Notes: generated by a model from the sequence alone, not told the origin. A stretch of DNA of 64,000 bases from Tumebacillus flagellatus (GCF_000714935.1 NZ_JMIR01000020.1:62001-126000); one strand, 5' to 3'; numbered from the stretch's first letter, positions 53,094 to 62,568 are shown. Numbers and translations: made by a program.

Positions 53094-53861
53094 CTATCGG
53101 CACTTGGGATAGGAAGAACACCCCTTGAACGGCCCGTACTTCCCTTGGCGGTCCACCAAAGGGCTGCCGCACTTCGGGCATTCGCCGGCTTGGAGTTTCG
53201 CTTCCTGCGCTGCTTTTTCAGCCTGGATCGTCTGAACGTGCTGCTTGCGGGTATGACGGTTGTCAAGGTTCGCAGCTTTCAGCCGCTCCTCGATCTGCGC
53301 AACTTGCACGGGGGTGAGCACAGGCTGCTTGTATTTCGCAATCGCCCGATGCAGCTCCAAAACCGAGAAGATCTCGCCGTCGGTATCCTCCGCTGTCTCA
53401 ATTTTGAGCTTGGCTCGGCCTGTGAAGACGACGAAGTTGAACATCTTGATCTCGCCCATGTCGTGCAAGAGATGCTTCAAGGCTTGCACATGCCCGTAGT
53501 TCTGGTGGAGCGGGTTCTTAAAGTTCGACTTCTTCGAGCCCAGGTATTGCGTCCATTGCGCCCGACGATCGTCGCCATAGATCGTGCCGCCGTAGTCCTT
53601 GGTCTCTAAGACAAAGATTCCGTAGAGAGAGACGATCACATGGTCGATCTGCGTTGTTTTGTCTTGCTGACCGGGTTCGTGTTGATGACGCGGCAGGAGC
53701 AGATTGTGCAGAGAGCGATACGCAACTCCGTCCAGTCGGCTCAATTCCTTGCGTACGAGTTTCTCTCCGATCACGCCCTTGCGACGTTGGCTCCGTTTCC
53801 GTTGTTGCAAGAGGACCGGAACACACACAATAAGAAGCAAAATGAAAAACAACAAAAACAT
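53094..53861 (-). CDS. NERD nuclease-related protein with zinc ribbon
   Basis: 255 aa. N-terminal membrane helix (~1-18), NERD domain (~28-150: GVIGEKLVRKELSRL, TQIDHVIVSLYGIFVLETKDYGG with the D/E-K residues of the nuclease fold), a coiled linker, and a C-terminal topoisomerase-type zinc ribbon CPKCGSPL ... CSSYPKC. The NERD fold is nuclease-like; function is unproven in most members. ATG 53861 chosen over the GTG one codon earlier. Monocistronic. Confidence 0.88.
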   Translation of the reverse strand: MFLLFFILLLIVCVPVLLQQRKRSQRRKGVIGEKLVRKELSRLDGVAYRSLHNLLLPRHQHEPGQQDKTTQIDHVIVSLYGIFVLETKDYGGTIYGDDRRAQWTQYLGSKKSNFKNPLHQNYGHVQALKHLLHDMGEIKMFNFVVFTGRAKLKIETAEDTDGEIFSVLELHRAIAKYKQPVLTPVQVAQIEERLKAANLDNRHTRKQHVQTIQAEKAAQEAKLQAGECPKCGSPLVDRQGKYGPFKGCSSYPKCR

Positions 53862-53965
53862 CACGTAAACTCCCCTGCCCTTTCAAGAAAACCATCACCA
53901 AACAAAAATAACACAAATCCAAGAAAGTTAACAGGATAGTTGTGATTCTTTTTTAATTCACGAAT

Positions 53966-56900
53966 TTATTCCTTTACCAACCGCTGATACAACTTCACGG
54001 TCTCCTCCATCGGCTCCAGCCCCAATTGCTCCTCCAACTGCGCCACGCAGGTTTTGTACGTGGAGATCAAGAGGTTGCGTTTGCCAAGTTGAGCGTAGCA
54101 GTTCATCAGCATGCGGTACGCGGGCTCCCAGCAGGCATCGAGGGCGAGGATCGCTTCGGCGCACTTGACCGCCGTTAAGAGATCGCCTGCCTCGTAGCGG
54201 AGCGTCGCGAGCACTTCCTGCGCGCGCAGGTGCAGCGTGCGCAAGCGCTCCCGCTCGGCGGCGCACCAATCCAGATACGGCGAGTATTGGAGGTAATCGC
54301 CCCGGTACAGCGCAAGCGCCGTCTTGAGATCGCGGCACGCCGCAGCGCTCTCTCCCTGCTCGGCGGCCGCCAAGCCTTTGGCGACCAATCTCTTGAACTC
54401 GTCCGCGTCCACCCAGACCGCCGCTTGCCGGTTCAAACGATACGCCGTGTCCACCCGCTCCACAAAAAACGACTCCGACCTCGCCTCGCGTTTGGGCTCC
54501 AACGCGTTGGTCAGCGCGTTCATCGCCACTTTGAAATCGCGGTTCGCCGTCTTCTCATCGACATCCGGCCACAGCAGGTCGTAAATCTCATCGCGCTGCA
54601 ACAACTGCCCTTGGCGGGTGACGAGCAACTGGAACAACTGCTTGGACTTCTCGCGCTTCCATTCCTTGCGCCCGACTTCCTCCAAGCCCCGGTACACTTC
54701 AAAATGCCCTAGCGTCCGCACGCGCAACGTATACCCCGGATGCTGTTGAAAATGCTTGCCGCCCATCAGCTTCAGCACGCGGTCTGCACCCGCAAGCTTC
54801 AGCTCGTCGCGCGCCGCCAGCAAAAACGGCAGCGTCATCTGCGCATCCGGCGGTCCCAACATCGTCCGGCGCAGGAAGAGGTACTCAAAGCCGTTCGCTT
54901 CCACGCCTTGAAGCAACTCCCGCACCGTCGCGGCAAACTCCTCCTGACGCCCGTTGCGGTGGTAGAGCATCGACAGCCACAACCGCGAATTCGCCACGCC
55001 GAACGTGTCGCCGCACGCCGCAAATCCGCGCTCCGCTTCCCGAAGCCACGTCAGCCCTTCTTCGTCCTGCCCCCAAGACGTATACAAACCGCCGATCGTC
55101 ACCCGAATCAGATTGGCGCACCACATGTCCTGCACGTTCAACGCCAACTCCAACCCGGCGAGCGCGTACGCCTGCGCTTCCTCCAGTTCGCCTTGCATCC
55201 CCGCCGTGTGACAGAGACCCATCAGCGCTTCGACTTTGCCGCGCTCGACGCACAGCGATTCGCTGATCTGCACCGAGTGCCGGTACTGCTCTTGCGCCGT
55301 CTCCAAATCTCCCGTCAACGCCGTCGCATGACCCAATCGGATATAGCCGACCATCTCGACAAACGGCGAATGCAGTTCTTGCCCGACCTTGATGCCCTGC
55401 TCCGCAGCCAGACGCGCCGATTTCGTCTCGCCGATCATCGCGTCGATCAACGAGAGCAACAGCGGCATCTCGCGGTGCGACTTCGCCGCGCGTTGCTTCT
55501 GTCCCGGCGCCCGCTCGCTCTCCTTGCCGAGAATTTCAAGCGTCAACTGCCGGGCTTCTTGCAGACGCCCCGAGCGCAGATGCAAGCGCACGTCCAACTC
55601 GTCGCGCTCCACGCCCGGCACCAACTCGTTGGCTTGCAGCAAGCACGCTTGCGCTTCTTGCAATTGCCCGCTGTTCGTGTGGTTCTCCGCCAGCAAGCGC
55701 AACAGCGCCGCCCGCTCCTGCGGGTAGCCGTCTTCCAACACGCCGAGCGCTTTTTGCAGCCACGGCGTCGCTTGGCCGGGCTGGATCGTGTCCAGGTACA
55801 CTTGCGCTTGTCCGCGATAGACGCTGCTTCGGCCGAGGGGGTCGTTTTTTTGAATATACCCGCCCTCGGCCAGCGTGTACCAGTGCACCGCTTCGTGGAA
55901 GCGGGACATCACCCGGTCGATCTCGCCGCGCCACAACAGCAGCTGCGGGTTCCTCCCCAACTCCGAACTCGGCAAGGAGTCAATCCAGCCCTTCAACAGC
56001 TCCAACCGCCCGTTTTGCAAACAGTCTTGGCCGCTTTCCAGCAACAGTTGGACCACCAATTCGGCGTCGCCCGCTTCGTTGTAGTGCCGCAGCGCTTTTT
56101 GCAAATCGCCCGTTTCCGCATAGTAGCCCGCCGCGCGGCGATGCAGATCCGCCCACTGCTCCGGCGACAGCACCTGCTGCGAACGCTGTTGCAGAAACTG
56201 CTGGAACAAGCGGTGATAGCGGTACTCCCCGCCCTCCGCCGACACGGTGACGAACAGCCCGTTGCTCTCCAAGCCCTTCAGCATCTCTGCCGAATCGCGG
56301 CAGTCGGTCAGCAAGTCGCACAGCTTGCCGTTCATCGATTCCAGCAGACACGTCTGCTTCAAAAACGCCCGCACCTCATCCGGCTGGCGGTCGAACACTT
56401 CCTCGGCGAGATAATGAAACAGCGGCACGCCCGCCTGTCCCTGCGACCGCCACAAGTTCGGCCACTCCACGCCGCGCTCCATGCCCTTCCACACCATCTG
56501 CAACGCGATGATCCAGCCCTCCGTCTGCTCCCGCAGCTCTTCCGCTTGTTCCATCGTCAAGTCGATGCCGTACGCCTGTCGGAACAATTGGTCAATTTCA
56601 GCGGCCGTAAACGCGAGATCGCGCTTGTCGATCATCAGCAGATCGCAGGTGGCTTGCATCCGCTTGACCGCTTGCGTCTCCAACGTTTTGCGGCTGCCGA
56701 GCACGAGATGCACATGCGCGGGCAGGTAGCGGATCAGCGCATCGGTGACCTGACGAATCTCCGGCACATGCGCCACGGTGTGAAAGTCGTCCAAAACCAA
56801 AATCGTCGGATCGGGCGCCCCTTCCGCCAAATCGTTCAAGAGCAGCGTCAAACACGGCTGCAACAGAGCCGTCGTCGGCTCCCCCTCCTCCAACAAACTC

Positions 56901-57199
56901 CGCGAACGGTCGCCGAGCGCCGGATCGATCGCTTTGACCGAGCGAATCAAGTATTGCATGAACAGAAGCGGGTCGCGCTCGCCCTCTTCCAACGAACACC
57001 ACGCCACATGATCAAATTGCGAGCACAGATGAGTCACCAGCGCCGTGCTCTTGCCATACCCGGCGTCCGCTTGCACCAGCGTCACCGGATAATCGATCAC
57101 CGAAGCAAACAACTCATCCAACCGGCGGCGTTTCAGGCATTGCTGTTTGACGCGGGGCGGGACCAACTTGGTTGTCAGCACAAACTGTCCGTCTCTCAT
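53966..57199 (-). CDS. MalT-type STAND regulator with C-terminal BTAD domain
   Basis: 1077 aa from ATG 57199 (GGGGGAGG upstream). NTPase with Walker A QADAGYGKST (~43-52) and Walker B ILVLDDFHTV, a winged-helix/NB-ARC-like region (LREQTEGWIIALQM, as in MalT), a long TPR region (~370-820), then a SARP-type winged helix (LRVRTLGHFEVYRG, KSKQLFQLLVTRQGQLL) and BTAD (~960-1077). MalT itself ends in a LuxR HTH; here the output is AfsR/SARP-like. Such proteins are ligand- and ATP-controlled activators. Located just downstream of an acyl-CoA ligase operon's terminator, it may control adjacent fatty-acid genes. Confidence 0.9.
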   Translation of the reverse strand: MRDGQFVLTTKLVPPRVKQQCLKRRRLDELFASVIDYPVTLVQADAGYGKSTALVTHLCSQFDHVAWCSLEEGERDPLLFMQYLIRSVKAIDPALGDRSRSLLEEGEPTTALLQPCLTLLLNDLAEGAPDPTILVLDDFHTVAHVPEIRQVTDALIRYLPAHVHLVLGSRKTLETQAVKRMQATCDLLMIDKRDLAFTAAEIDQLFRQAYGIDLTMEQAEELREQTEGWIIALQMVWKGMERGVEWPNLWRSQGQAGVPLFHYLAEEVFDRQPDEVRAFLKQTCLLESMNGKLCDLLTDCRDSAEMLKGLESNGLFVTVSAEGGEYRYHRLFQQFLQQRSQQVLSPEQWADLHRRAAGYYAETGDLQKALRHYNEAGDAELVVQLLLESGQDCLQNGRLELLKGWIDSLPSSELGRNPQLLLWRGEIDRVMSRFHEAVHWYTLAEGGYIQKNDPLGRSSVYRGQAQVYLDTIQPGQATPWLQKALGVLEDGYPQERAALLRLLAENHTNSGQLQEAQACLLQANELVPGVERDELDVRLHLRSGRLQEARQLTLEILGKESERAPGQKQRAAKSHREMPLLLSLIDAMIGETKSARLAAEQGIKVGQELHSPFVEMVGYIRLGHATALTGDLETAQEQYRHSVQISESLCVERGKVEALMGLCHTAGMQGELEEAQAYALAGLELALNVQDMWCANLIRVTIGGLYTSWGQDEEGLTWLREAERGFAACGDTFGVANSRLWLSMLYHRNGRQEEFAATVRELLQGVEANGFEYLFLRRTMLGPPDAQMTLPFLLAARDELKLAGADRVLKLMGGKHFQQHPGYTLRVRTLGHFEVYRGLEEVGRKEWKREKSKQLFQLLVTRQGQLLQRDEIYDLLWPDVDEKTANRDFKVAMNALTNALEPKREARSESFFVERVDTAYRLNRQAAVWVDADEFKRLVAKGLAAAEQGESAAACRDLKTALALYRGDYLQYSPYLDWCAAERERLRTLHLRAQEVLATLRYEAGDLLTAVKCAEAILALDACWEPAYRMLMNCYAQLGKRNLLISTYKTCVAQLEEQLGLEPMEETVKLYQRLVKE

Positions 57200-57218
57200 C
57201 GGAAACCTCCCCCTCCTC

Positions 57219-57258
57219 AAAAAAACAAGCATACCCGCACCCAGGATCGGGTGCGGGT
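57219..57258 (-). terminator. Terminator after the second acyl-CoA ligase gene
   Basis: A 10-bp perfect stem ACCCGCACCC / GGGTGCGGGT with seven T's (57219-57225) downstream on the minus strand; it ends about 20 bases before the STAND regulator's start. Confidence 0.85.
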
Positions 57259-57267
57259 TTCCTGCGT

Positions 57268-58782
57268 TTACGCAGTCTCGTGTTGCGTGTGCAGGTGTAC
57301 AATCGCTTTCTTATCAATTTTGCCGACAGACGTCTTCGGCAGTTCGCGCACAAACTCCCAGCGCTTCGGGATTTTATATCCGGCAAGCTTCCCGCCGCAA
57401 TATTCCTTGAAAAGCTCTCCGTTCGCCGCGGCCCCCGGCGCGAGCACGACCACCGCCGTGACGACCTCGCCCCACTTGGGATCCGGCAATCCGACCACCG
57501 CCACTTCCGAGATGGACGGGTGTTGCTCCAGAATATGTTCCACTTCGAGCGGATAGACGTTCTCGCCGCCGGTGATGATCATGTCTTTCTTGCGCCCGAC
57601 GATGTAATAACAGCCGTCGGCGTCCCGACGGGCGAGGTCTCCCGTGCGCAACCAACCGTCGACCAGCGTCTCGGCAAAGACTTCCGGCTTGTTCCAATAC
57701 CCGGAGAACACGTGCGGCCCCTGAATCCAGAGTTCGCCCGTCTCACCGGCCGGCAAGTCGCGGCCTTCGTTGTCGACGATGCGCACTTCGTTGTGGAACA
57801 TCGGCACGCCGACAGAGCCGATCTTCTGCTTGGCGCGGTCGGGGTGGATGTAGAAATTGTTCGGTCCTGCTTCGGTCAGCCCGTAGCCTTCTTTGAACGC
57901 CAAGCCCTTCGCCCAGAACGCTTCATAGATCGTATGCGGACACGGCGCGCCGCCCGAGAGGAACGTATGCATGGTGGTAAATGTCGCCGCCTGAAATTCA
58001 GGAGACGTGACCAACAGATGGTAGACGGTCGGGACGAGCAACGCGATCGTGCAGCCCTCGCCCTCCAGCACGTTCAAAATCCCCGCCGGGCTTAAGTCCC
58101 GCGACACGACCACCGTGCCCCCGGCGTGCAGCACCGGCGTGGTAAGCGCATTCAAGCCGCCCGTGTGAAACATCGGCATATAGACCGGCGTCACATCATG
58201 CTCCGTCAGCCCCCACGAAAGCACCGAGTTGATCGAGTTCCAGAGAATCGCCCGGTGCGACAGGATCGCGCCCTTGGACTTGCCGGTCGTGCCGCCCGTG
58301 TAGATGATCGCCCACGGGTCCTCTTCGTCAAGCTCCACAGGCAAGGGGACTCCGCCGCCGACTTCGGTCGCCGCGATCTGTTGATAGAGCGGCTCTTCGA
58401 CGTGCAACTCGATTGCAACTTCCGCGATCAACTCCCGCGCCAACTCGGCAAACGGCTCAAACGACACCAGCACCGCAGGCTTGCAATCGTCGAGCACATA
58501 CGCCAATTCCGGCTTCGAAAACCGATGGTTCAGCGGCACGAACACCGCGCCGATTTTGGCGCAGGCAAACAGCAACTCCAAGTGTCCGGCGGAGTTGAGC
58601 GCCAAAAAACCGACACGGTCGCCCTTGCGGACGCCGTGCTGCTGCAAATACGCGCCCAAACGCGCAGCCCGGGCGTCAAACTGCTGATACGTGAGCCGCA
58701 ACCCCGTCTCCACCTCGACGAGCGCCAACTTCTGCGGCGTCAGGCGGGCCCGGCTCTGGAGCCAGTCGGTCGCGCGGCGCAT
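57268..58782 (-). CDS. Acyl-CoA ligase (AMP-binding), second copy
   Basis: 504 aa. YTGGTTGKSKGAIL ATP motif, GYGLTEAGPN, RTGDLARRD, RKKDMIITGGENVYPLE and the catalytic Lys in PKTSVGKIDKK. Distinct from the ligase at 51318-52916. The start overlaps the upstream SDR stop by one base (TAATG), so the two are co-translated. Confidence 0.92.
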   Translation of the reverse strand: MRRATDWLQSRARLTPQKLALVEVETGLRLTYQQFDARAARLGAYLQQHGVRKGDRVGFLALNSAGHLELLFACAKIGAVFVPLNHRFSKPELAYVLDDCKPAVLVSFEPFAELARELIAEVAIELHVEEPLYQQIAATEVGGGVPLPVELDEEDPWAIIYTGGTTGKSKGAILSHRAILWNSINSVLSWGLTEHDVTPVYMPMFHTGGLNALTTPVLHAGGTVVVSRDLSPAGILNVLEGEGCTIALLVPTVYHLLVTSPEFQAATFTTMHTFLSGGAPCPHTIYEAFWAKGLAFKEGYGLTEAGPNNFYIHPDRAKQKIGSVGVPMFHNEVRIVDNEGRDLPAGETGELWIQGPHVFSGYWNKPEVFAETLVDGWLRTGDLARRDADGCYYIVGRKKDMIITGGENVYPLEVEHILEQHPSISEVAVVGLPDPKWGEVVTAVVVLAPGAAANGELFKEYCGGKLAGYKIPKRWEFVRELPKTSVGKIDKKAIVHLHTQHETA

Positions 58783-59522
58783 TAGAGCGTCAAGCCTCCG
58801 TCCACGCTGAGAACCGCTCCGTTAACGAAACTCGCATCATCGGATGCCAGGAACAGATACGCTTTGGCGATGTCGTCCGGTTGGCCGAGACGGCGCAGCG
58901 GGGTTTTTTCCTCCATCATGCCGAGGACTTTCTCCGGCATCTTATCGGTCATGCCCGTCATGATAAAGCCCGGCGCGACCGCGTTGACGCGGATGCCCTT
59001 CGGCCCGAGTTCCTTCGCCCACGACTTGGTCATGCCGATGACGCCGGCCTTCGCCGCCGCGTAGTTGGTTTGGCCGATGTTGCCGTAGAGACCGACGACC
59101 GACGCCGCGTTCAAGATGACGCCGGAGCCCTGCTCCATCATCACGCTTGCCGCCGATTGCGTGCAGTTGAAAACGCCGGTCAAGTTGATCGAGATGACCT
59201 GATCCCATTGCGCGGGGTCCATCTTCACCAACCACCCGTCGCGGGTGATCCCGGCGTTGTTGACCAAGATGTCGATCGCGCCGAACTTCGATTTCGCGGT
59301 GTTGATCAAATTCTGCACATCCTCGCGGTTCGAGACGTCTGCGCGGACGAATTCGGCTTCCGCGCCGAGCGCGTGCAGTTCTTCCAAAGCGGCTTGGCCT
59401 GCTTCTTCGTTATAGTCGGCGATGACGAGTTTGGCTCCGTTTTGTGCAAACAGGCGTGCGGTTTCTTTGCCGATGCCGCTTGCACCGCCGGTGATGATCG
59501 CTACTTTATTCAATAAGCGCAT
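58782..59522 (-). CDS. FabG-like SDR
   Basis: 246 aa. TGGASGIG, NNAGITRDG, LNAASVVGLYGN with the catalytic Ser, YAAAKAG and FIMTGMTDKMPE as in FabG/PhaB-type acetoacetyl-CoA reductases. Coupled to the acyl-CoA ligase gene. Likely reduces 3-oxoacyl thioesters. Confidence 0.88.
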   Translation of the reverse strand: MRLLNKVAIITGGASGIGKETARLFAQNGAKLVIADYNEEAGQAALEELHALGAEAEFVRADVSNREDVQNLINTAKSKFGAIDILVNNAGITRDGWLVKMDPAQWDQVISINLTGVFNCTQSAASVMMEQGSGVILNAASVVGLYGNIGQTNYAAAKAGVIGMTKSWAKELGPKGIRVNAVAPGFIMTGMTDKMPEKVLGMMEEKTPLRRLGQPDDIAKAYLFLASDDASFVNGAVLSVDGGLTL

Positions 59523-59622
59523 TGAAAAAACCTCCTGAAATCACTTCACGTGTGTACAAAACATTGTAACAATTCGTGTTGCAGAAGAGTTGCACCCCGT
59601 TGCAAAAACGAAATCAGCTTCG

Positions 59623-59653
59623 AAAAAAAGCCGCCCTCACCAAGCAGGGCGGC
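59623..59653 (-). terminator. Terminator at the end of the small gene 59637-59966
   Basis: An 8-bp G-C-rich stem (GCCGCCCT / AGGGCGGC) with seven T's on the minus strand; it includes the gene's last codons. Confidence 0.8.
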
Positions 59654-59966
59654 ACTCTTGCTCCATCCAAAACACAAACTGCTCAGGCTGCCACGCGTAG
59701 CGATACCACGCGCCGCCCGCAAACAACCGGCCGCCGAGGACGTCCAACCATTCCCCGCCGTGGACGCGCGACGCGATTTCCAGTAAAAAAGCTCCTGCCT
59801 CTTCACCGTCCATCCCCGCCGCCGCGATCTCCGGATGCAGCAAGCGCCCCAATCCGTCGGTTCGCCAATACGTTCCGAGCGCATCCTCTGCCACCTGCAC
59901 CACGCGCACGTCCTCTGCCTGACCCAACCCGTTTCCTTGCCGTTCCATCAGCTGAAGTTCCGCCAT
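59637..59966 (-). CDS. Hypothetical protein
   Basis: 109 aa, AAAGGTG before ATG 59966. Aromatic-rich C-terminal half (AWYRYAWQPEQFVFWMEQE) after a charged N-terminus. It follows the SDR gene by 15 nt in an operon-like arrangement and carries its terminator. No domain recognised. Confidence 0.65.
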   Translation of the reverse strand: MAELQLMERQGNGLGQAEDVRVVQVAEDALGTYWRTDGLGRLLHPEIAAAGMDGEEAGAFLLEIASRVHGGEWLDVLGGRLFAGGAWYRYAWQPEQFVFWMEQECRPAW

Positions 59967-59981
59967 CCCGCAAACACCTTT

Positions 59982-60779
59982 CTACCAAACAGGTTTCGAA
60001 CTCTCCGCCTCATAGCGGTACTTGGTCAGCACGTCCTTGCCCCCGGTGACGGCGATCACCGTCCCGGTGATAAATCCGGACGCTTCGGCGCAGAAGAACG
60101 CGATCGTCCGCGCGATGTCTTCGCCCGTCCCGACGCGCCCAACCGGAGTCGAATGATCACCGGCAGAGCTGGCGTCCTCGATGTTCGCTTCCTTCCATTC
60201 GCCGATGATGTCCCCCGGACAGACCATGTTCACCGTAATGCCGTACTCCGCTTCTTCGAGCGCCATCGTACGGGTCAGCGACACCAAACCGACTTTCGCC
60301 GCCGCGAACGCCGAGCGGAACATCCACGCCGGAGCGGTATCCGCCCGGTCAAAACCGAAATTCAAGATGCGCCCCCAGCCGTTTTCGCGCATGTGCGGAA
60401 TCACGAGTTTCGACAGATAGAACACCGATGTCAAATTGCCGTTGATCATCGCGTTCCACTCGTCCAACTCATACTCCGCCATCCGTTTGCGCTCCGGGAT
60501 GTACGGGCCGGCGTTGTTGACGAGAATGTCCAGGCGGCCGAATACTTCCAGAACCTGTCCGACCAGCGAGCGGCAGTCCGCGGGATCGGACACGTCCGCC
60601 TGCACCGCCAAGGCGCGCACCGGATATTCGCGCTCCAGTTCGCGGGCGAATTGGAGCGCCGCGTCCCGGTTGGTTCGATAATTGATCACGACATCTATGC
60701 CAAGCCTGGCGAGTTCCAGCGCCGTGCGTTTGCCAAGCCCTGTGGAACTGCCTGTTATCAATGCGACTTTGTTCAACAC
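59982..60779 (-). CDS. SDR oxidoreductase
   Basis: 265 aa from GTG 60779 (GTGGAGG upstream); the open frame extends 15 codons further but without a site. TGSSTGLG and NNAGPYIPE are normal. At the usual Tyr-x-x-x-Lys site the sequence reads FAAAKVG, so the catalytic Tyr appears replaced by Phe, and the Ser region reads LNFGFDRAD. It may be a non-canonical or binding-only SDR. Confidence 0.82.
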   Translation of the reverse strand: MLNKVALITGSSTGLGKRTALELARLGIDVVINYRTNRDAALQFARELEREYPVRALAVQADVSDPADCRSLVGQVLEVFGRLDILVNNAGPYIPERKRMAEYELDEWNAMINGNLTSVFYLSKLVIPHMRENGWGRILNFGFDRADTAPAWMFRSAFAAAKVGLVSLTRTMALEEAEYGITVNMVCPGDIIGEWKEANIEDASSAGDHSTPVGRVGTGEDIARTIAFFCAEASGFITGTVIAVTGGKDVLTKYRYEAESSKPVW

Positions 60780-60831
60780 GAGGTTCCTCCACGAGATCAG
60801 ACTGCTTCTCTTAGTATCCCCCATCCCTTGA

Positions 60832-60864
60832 CAAAAAACAAGAACCCCTGTCGTGCGGGGTTCT
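60832..60864 (-). terminator. Terminator after the SbnI/SerK-like gene
   Basis: Stem AGAACCCC / GGGGTTCT with six T's on the minus strand. Confidence 0.8.
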
Positions 60865-60897
60865 CCTCTGTAACATTTTCATCTTACGGCGCGACTA

Positions 60898-61686
60898 CTA
60901 CTCGCAGAGAAACACCGATTCCGTGTACAAGCGCAGCGACCGCCCCCACTCTTCGCGCAAGGAATCCCAACGCCCTTCGTCGAAGGTGGAAGCGAGCAAC
61001 AAATCGAGCGGCACGCGCAAATTCAACACGCGGCCTTCGACGATGCAACGGGTGACCCCGGCCGGCATGACCCGCTCGCGGAGCACGATCTCTTCCAACT
61101 CTTGAACGCTCCACGCCGGATAGCAAAAATGCACTTTGCCCTGCCCCGGATTCCCCGACCATTGCGAAAACCGTTGGACAGGCAGTTTCTTCGTGTACGA
61201 GTCGACAATTCGATGCCACGCGGTCAACCGTTCCTCCAAATCCACCGTGCGCCCCGCCGGATAGAGAAAACAGCGCCCGCCGTACTCGTCCACCACTTCC
61301 GCCAGAGCGAGGCCGTCGCCGTTCTCCTGTGCCCACTCAATCTGCGGGTCTTGCTTCAACGGCTCCAGCCAGTCGCCGTTGGGAAGCGCGTGGCTCCACG
61401 ATTCCAGCGCGAACTGTTCCGGCTTGACCACCTGCAACACCGCCCGTTTGCACCCCAGCGCTTCCAGAGCGTGCGTGCGGTGCGCCCCGTCTAAAATGAC
61501 ATACGAACCGTCTCTCATCTGCATGGCGATCGGCGGGTGGCGCAACACGCCCTCCATGCGAATGGCATAACACGTGACATCGAGACGATGCGGCTCGTAC
61601 TCTTCATGAAATCGGATACGGTCGAGATTGACCACCTGCAAGGTATTAACACCTGTCGCAAGAATCACAAGGTTCAACTCCGTCAT
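60898..61686 (-). CDS. ParB/sulfiredoxin-fold protein, SbnI/SerK-like
   Basis: 262 aa. The N-terminal ~100 residues have the ParB/Srx pattern: FHEEYEPHRLD, VLRHPPIAMQM, VILDGAHRTHALEALG (GAHR at 67-70), close to SbnI and SerK, which phosphorylate free serine with ATP or ADP. E28/E29 would be the catalytic region. The C-terminal ~160 residues are of the SbnI type (LPNGDWLEPL). No DNA-binding HTH as in true ParB. Monocistronic. Serine-kinase activity is inferred by resemblance. Confidence 0.7.
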   Translation of the reverse strand: MTELNLVILATGVNTLQVVNLDRIRFHEEYEPHRLDVTCYAIRMEGVLRHPPIAMQMRDGSYVILDGAHRTHALEALGCKRAVLQVVKPEQFALESWSHALPNGDWLEPLKQDPQIEWAQENGDGLALAEVVDEYGGRCFLYPAGRTVDLEERLTAWHRIVDSYTKKLPVQRFSQWSGNPGQGKVHFCYPAWSVQELEEIVLRERVMPAGVTRCIVEGRVLNLRVPLDLLLASTFDEGRWDSLREEWGRSLRLYTESVFLCE

Positions 61687-61777
61687 TGTTCTCCGTGTTA
61701 AACTAGATGTGTGATTTAATTAAATTACGTTTCTTCTTATGTGTCAAGGTTTGATTTCGGGATTTAGGAGGTTCACC

Positions 61778-62350
61778 GTGAAGAAAAAAGGGATACGGCT
61801 CGTCCTCGCGTTGTTTTTGGCGGGTCTCTGCTATGTCGTTTGGCAATATCACTCCATCGAAACGTACGCCGATGCATTGCAACCGGTGCACGCCGACGCG
61901 ATTTTGATTCCCGGCGCCGAAGTGCGCGGCACCGAACCCAGCCCCGCGTTGCGGGAGCGTCTGGACATGGCGCTGCACCTCTACCAACAAGGGTACGCAA
62001 GACACCTGATTCTCTCCGGCGGGCACGGCAGCGGCGAGATCAGCGAAGCGGAGTGCATGCGCCGCTACCTCGAAAAAAACGGTGTGCCGCACGACGCGCT
62101 CTTGCTCGAAGACCAATCGCACGACACCCGTGAAAATCTGCAAAACTCCAAAAAAGTCCTCGAAGCAAAGAATCTGCACACCGTCCTGATCGCCACCCAT
62201 CGTTTTCACCAGAAGCGAGCGCACCTGCTCGCCGAACAAGTCGGACTCGATGCGGTCGGCGGCTACTCGGAACCGAGCCATGCGATGATCGAATCATACT
62301 GGACACTTCGGGAAACGTTGGCAATGATTAAAGCGTATATCGGAAACTAG
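61778..62350 (+). CDS. YdcF/SanA-like membrane-anchored DUF218 protein
   Basis: 190 aa from GTG 61778 (TAGGAGG upstream). One N-terminal membrane helix (~6-25), then the DUF218 fold: ADAILIPGAEVRGTEPSPAL, LILSGGHGSGEISEAECM, LLLEDQSHDTRENLQNSKKV, IATHRFHQKRA. Family members are tied to envelope functions (SanA, YdcF, vancomycin-related). Lone plus-strand gene, with its own terminator. Confidence 0.88.
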   Translation: MKKKGIRLVLALFLAGLCYVVWQYHSIETYADALQPVHADAILIPGAEVRGTEPSPALRERLDMALHLYQQGYARHLILSGGHGSGEISEAECMRRYLEKNGVPHDALLLEDQSHDTRENLQNSKKVLEAKNLHTVLIATHRFHQKRAHLLAEQVGLDAVGGYSEPSHAMIESYWTLRETLAMIKAYIGN

Positions 62351-62435
62351 CGCACGCCCCTCTATTTCCCAGTTGTTCACAATCGAACCGCAGGTGTACA
62401 CTACAGGTACCAACTATCACCCTTTTACCCCATTC

Positions 62436-62467
62436 GGCAGAGGCCCCCCTAGCCTCTGCCCCTTTTT
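62436..62467 (+). terminator. Terminator of the YdcF-like gene
   Basis: Stem GGCAGAGGC / GCCTCTGCC followed by CCTTTTT on the plus strand. Confidence 0.75.
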
Positions 62468-62497
62468 CCCGAACCAGTAAAACCAAGTGCATCACCC

Positions 62498-62538
62498 AAA
62501 AAGCCGAGTTCGCATGGCGTATGCGAACTCGGCTTTTT
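62498..62538. terminator. Bidirectional terminator next to mnmA
   Basis: An 18-bp perfect stem (AAAAAGCCGAGTTCGCAT and its complement) around a 5-base loop; serves the mnmA gene on the minus strand and the convergent YdcF-like gene. Confidence 0.9.
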
Positions 62539-62568
62539 TGATTCCTTTTTTGGTTCATCGACAACGGC

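Noticed and set aside
60898-61686. ParB chromosome-partition protein
   Set aside because: No helix-turn-helix domain, no parA or parS context; the pattern resembles SbnI/SerK.
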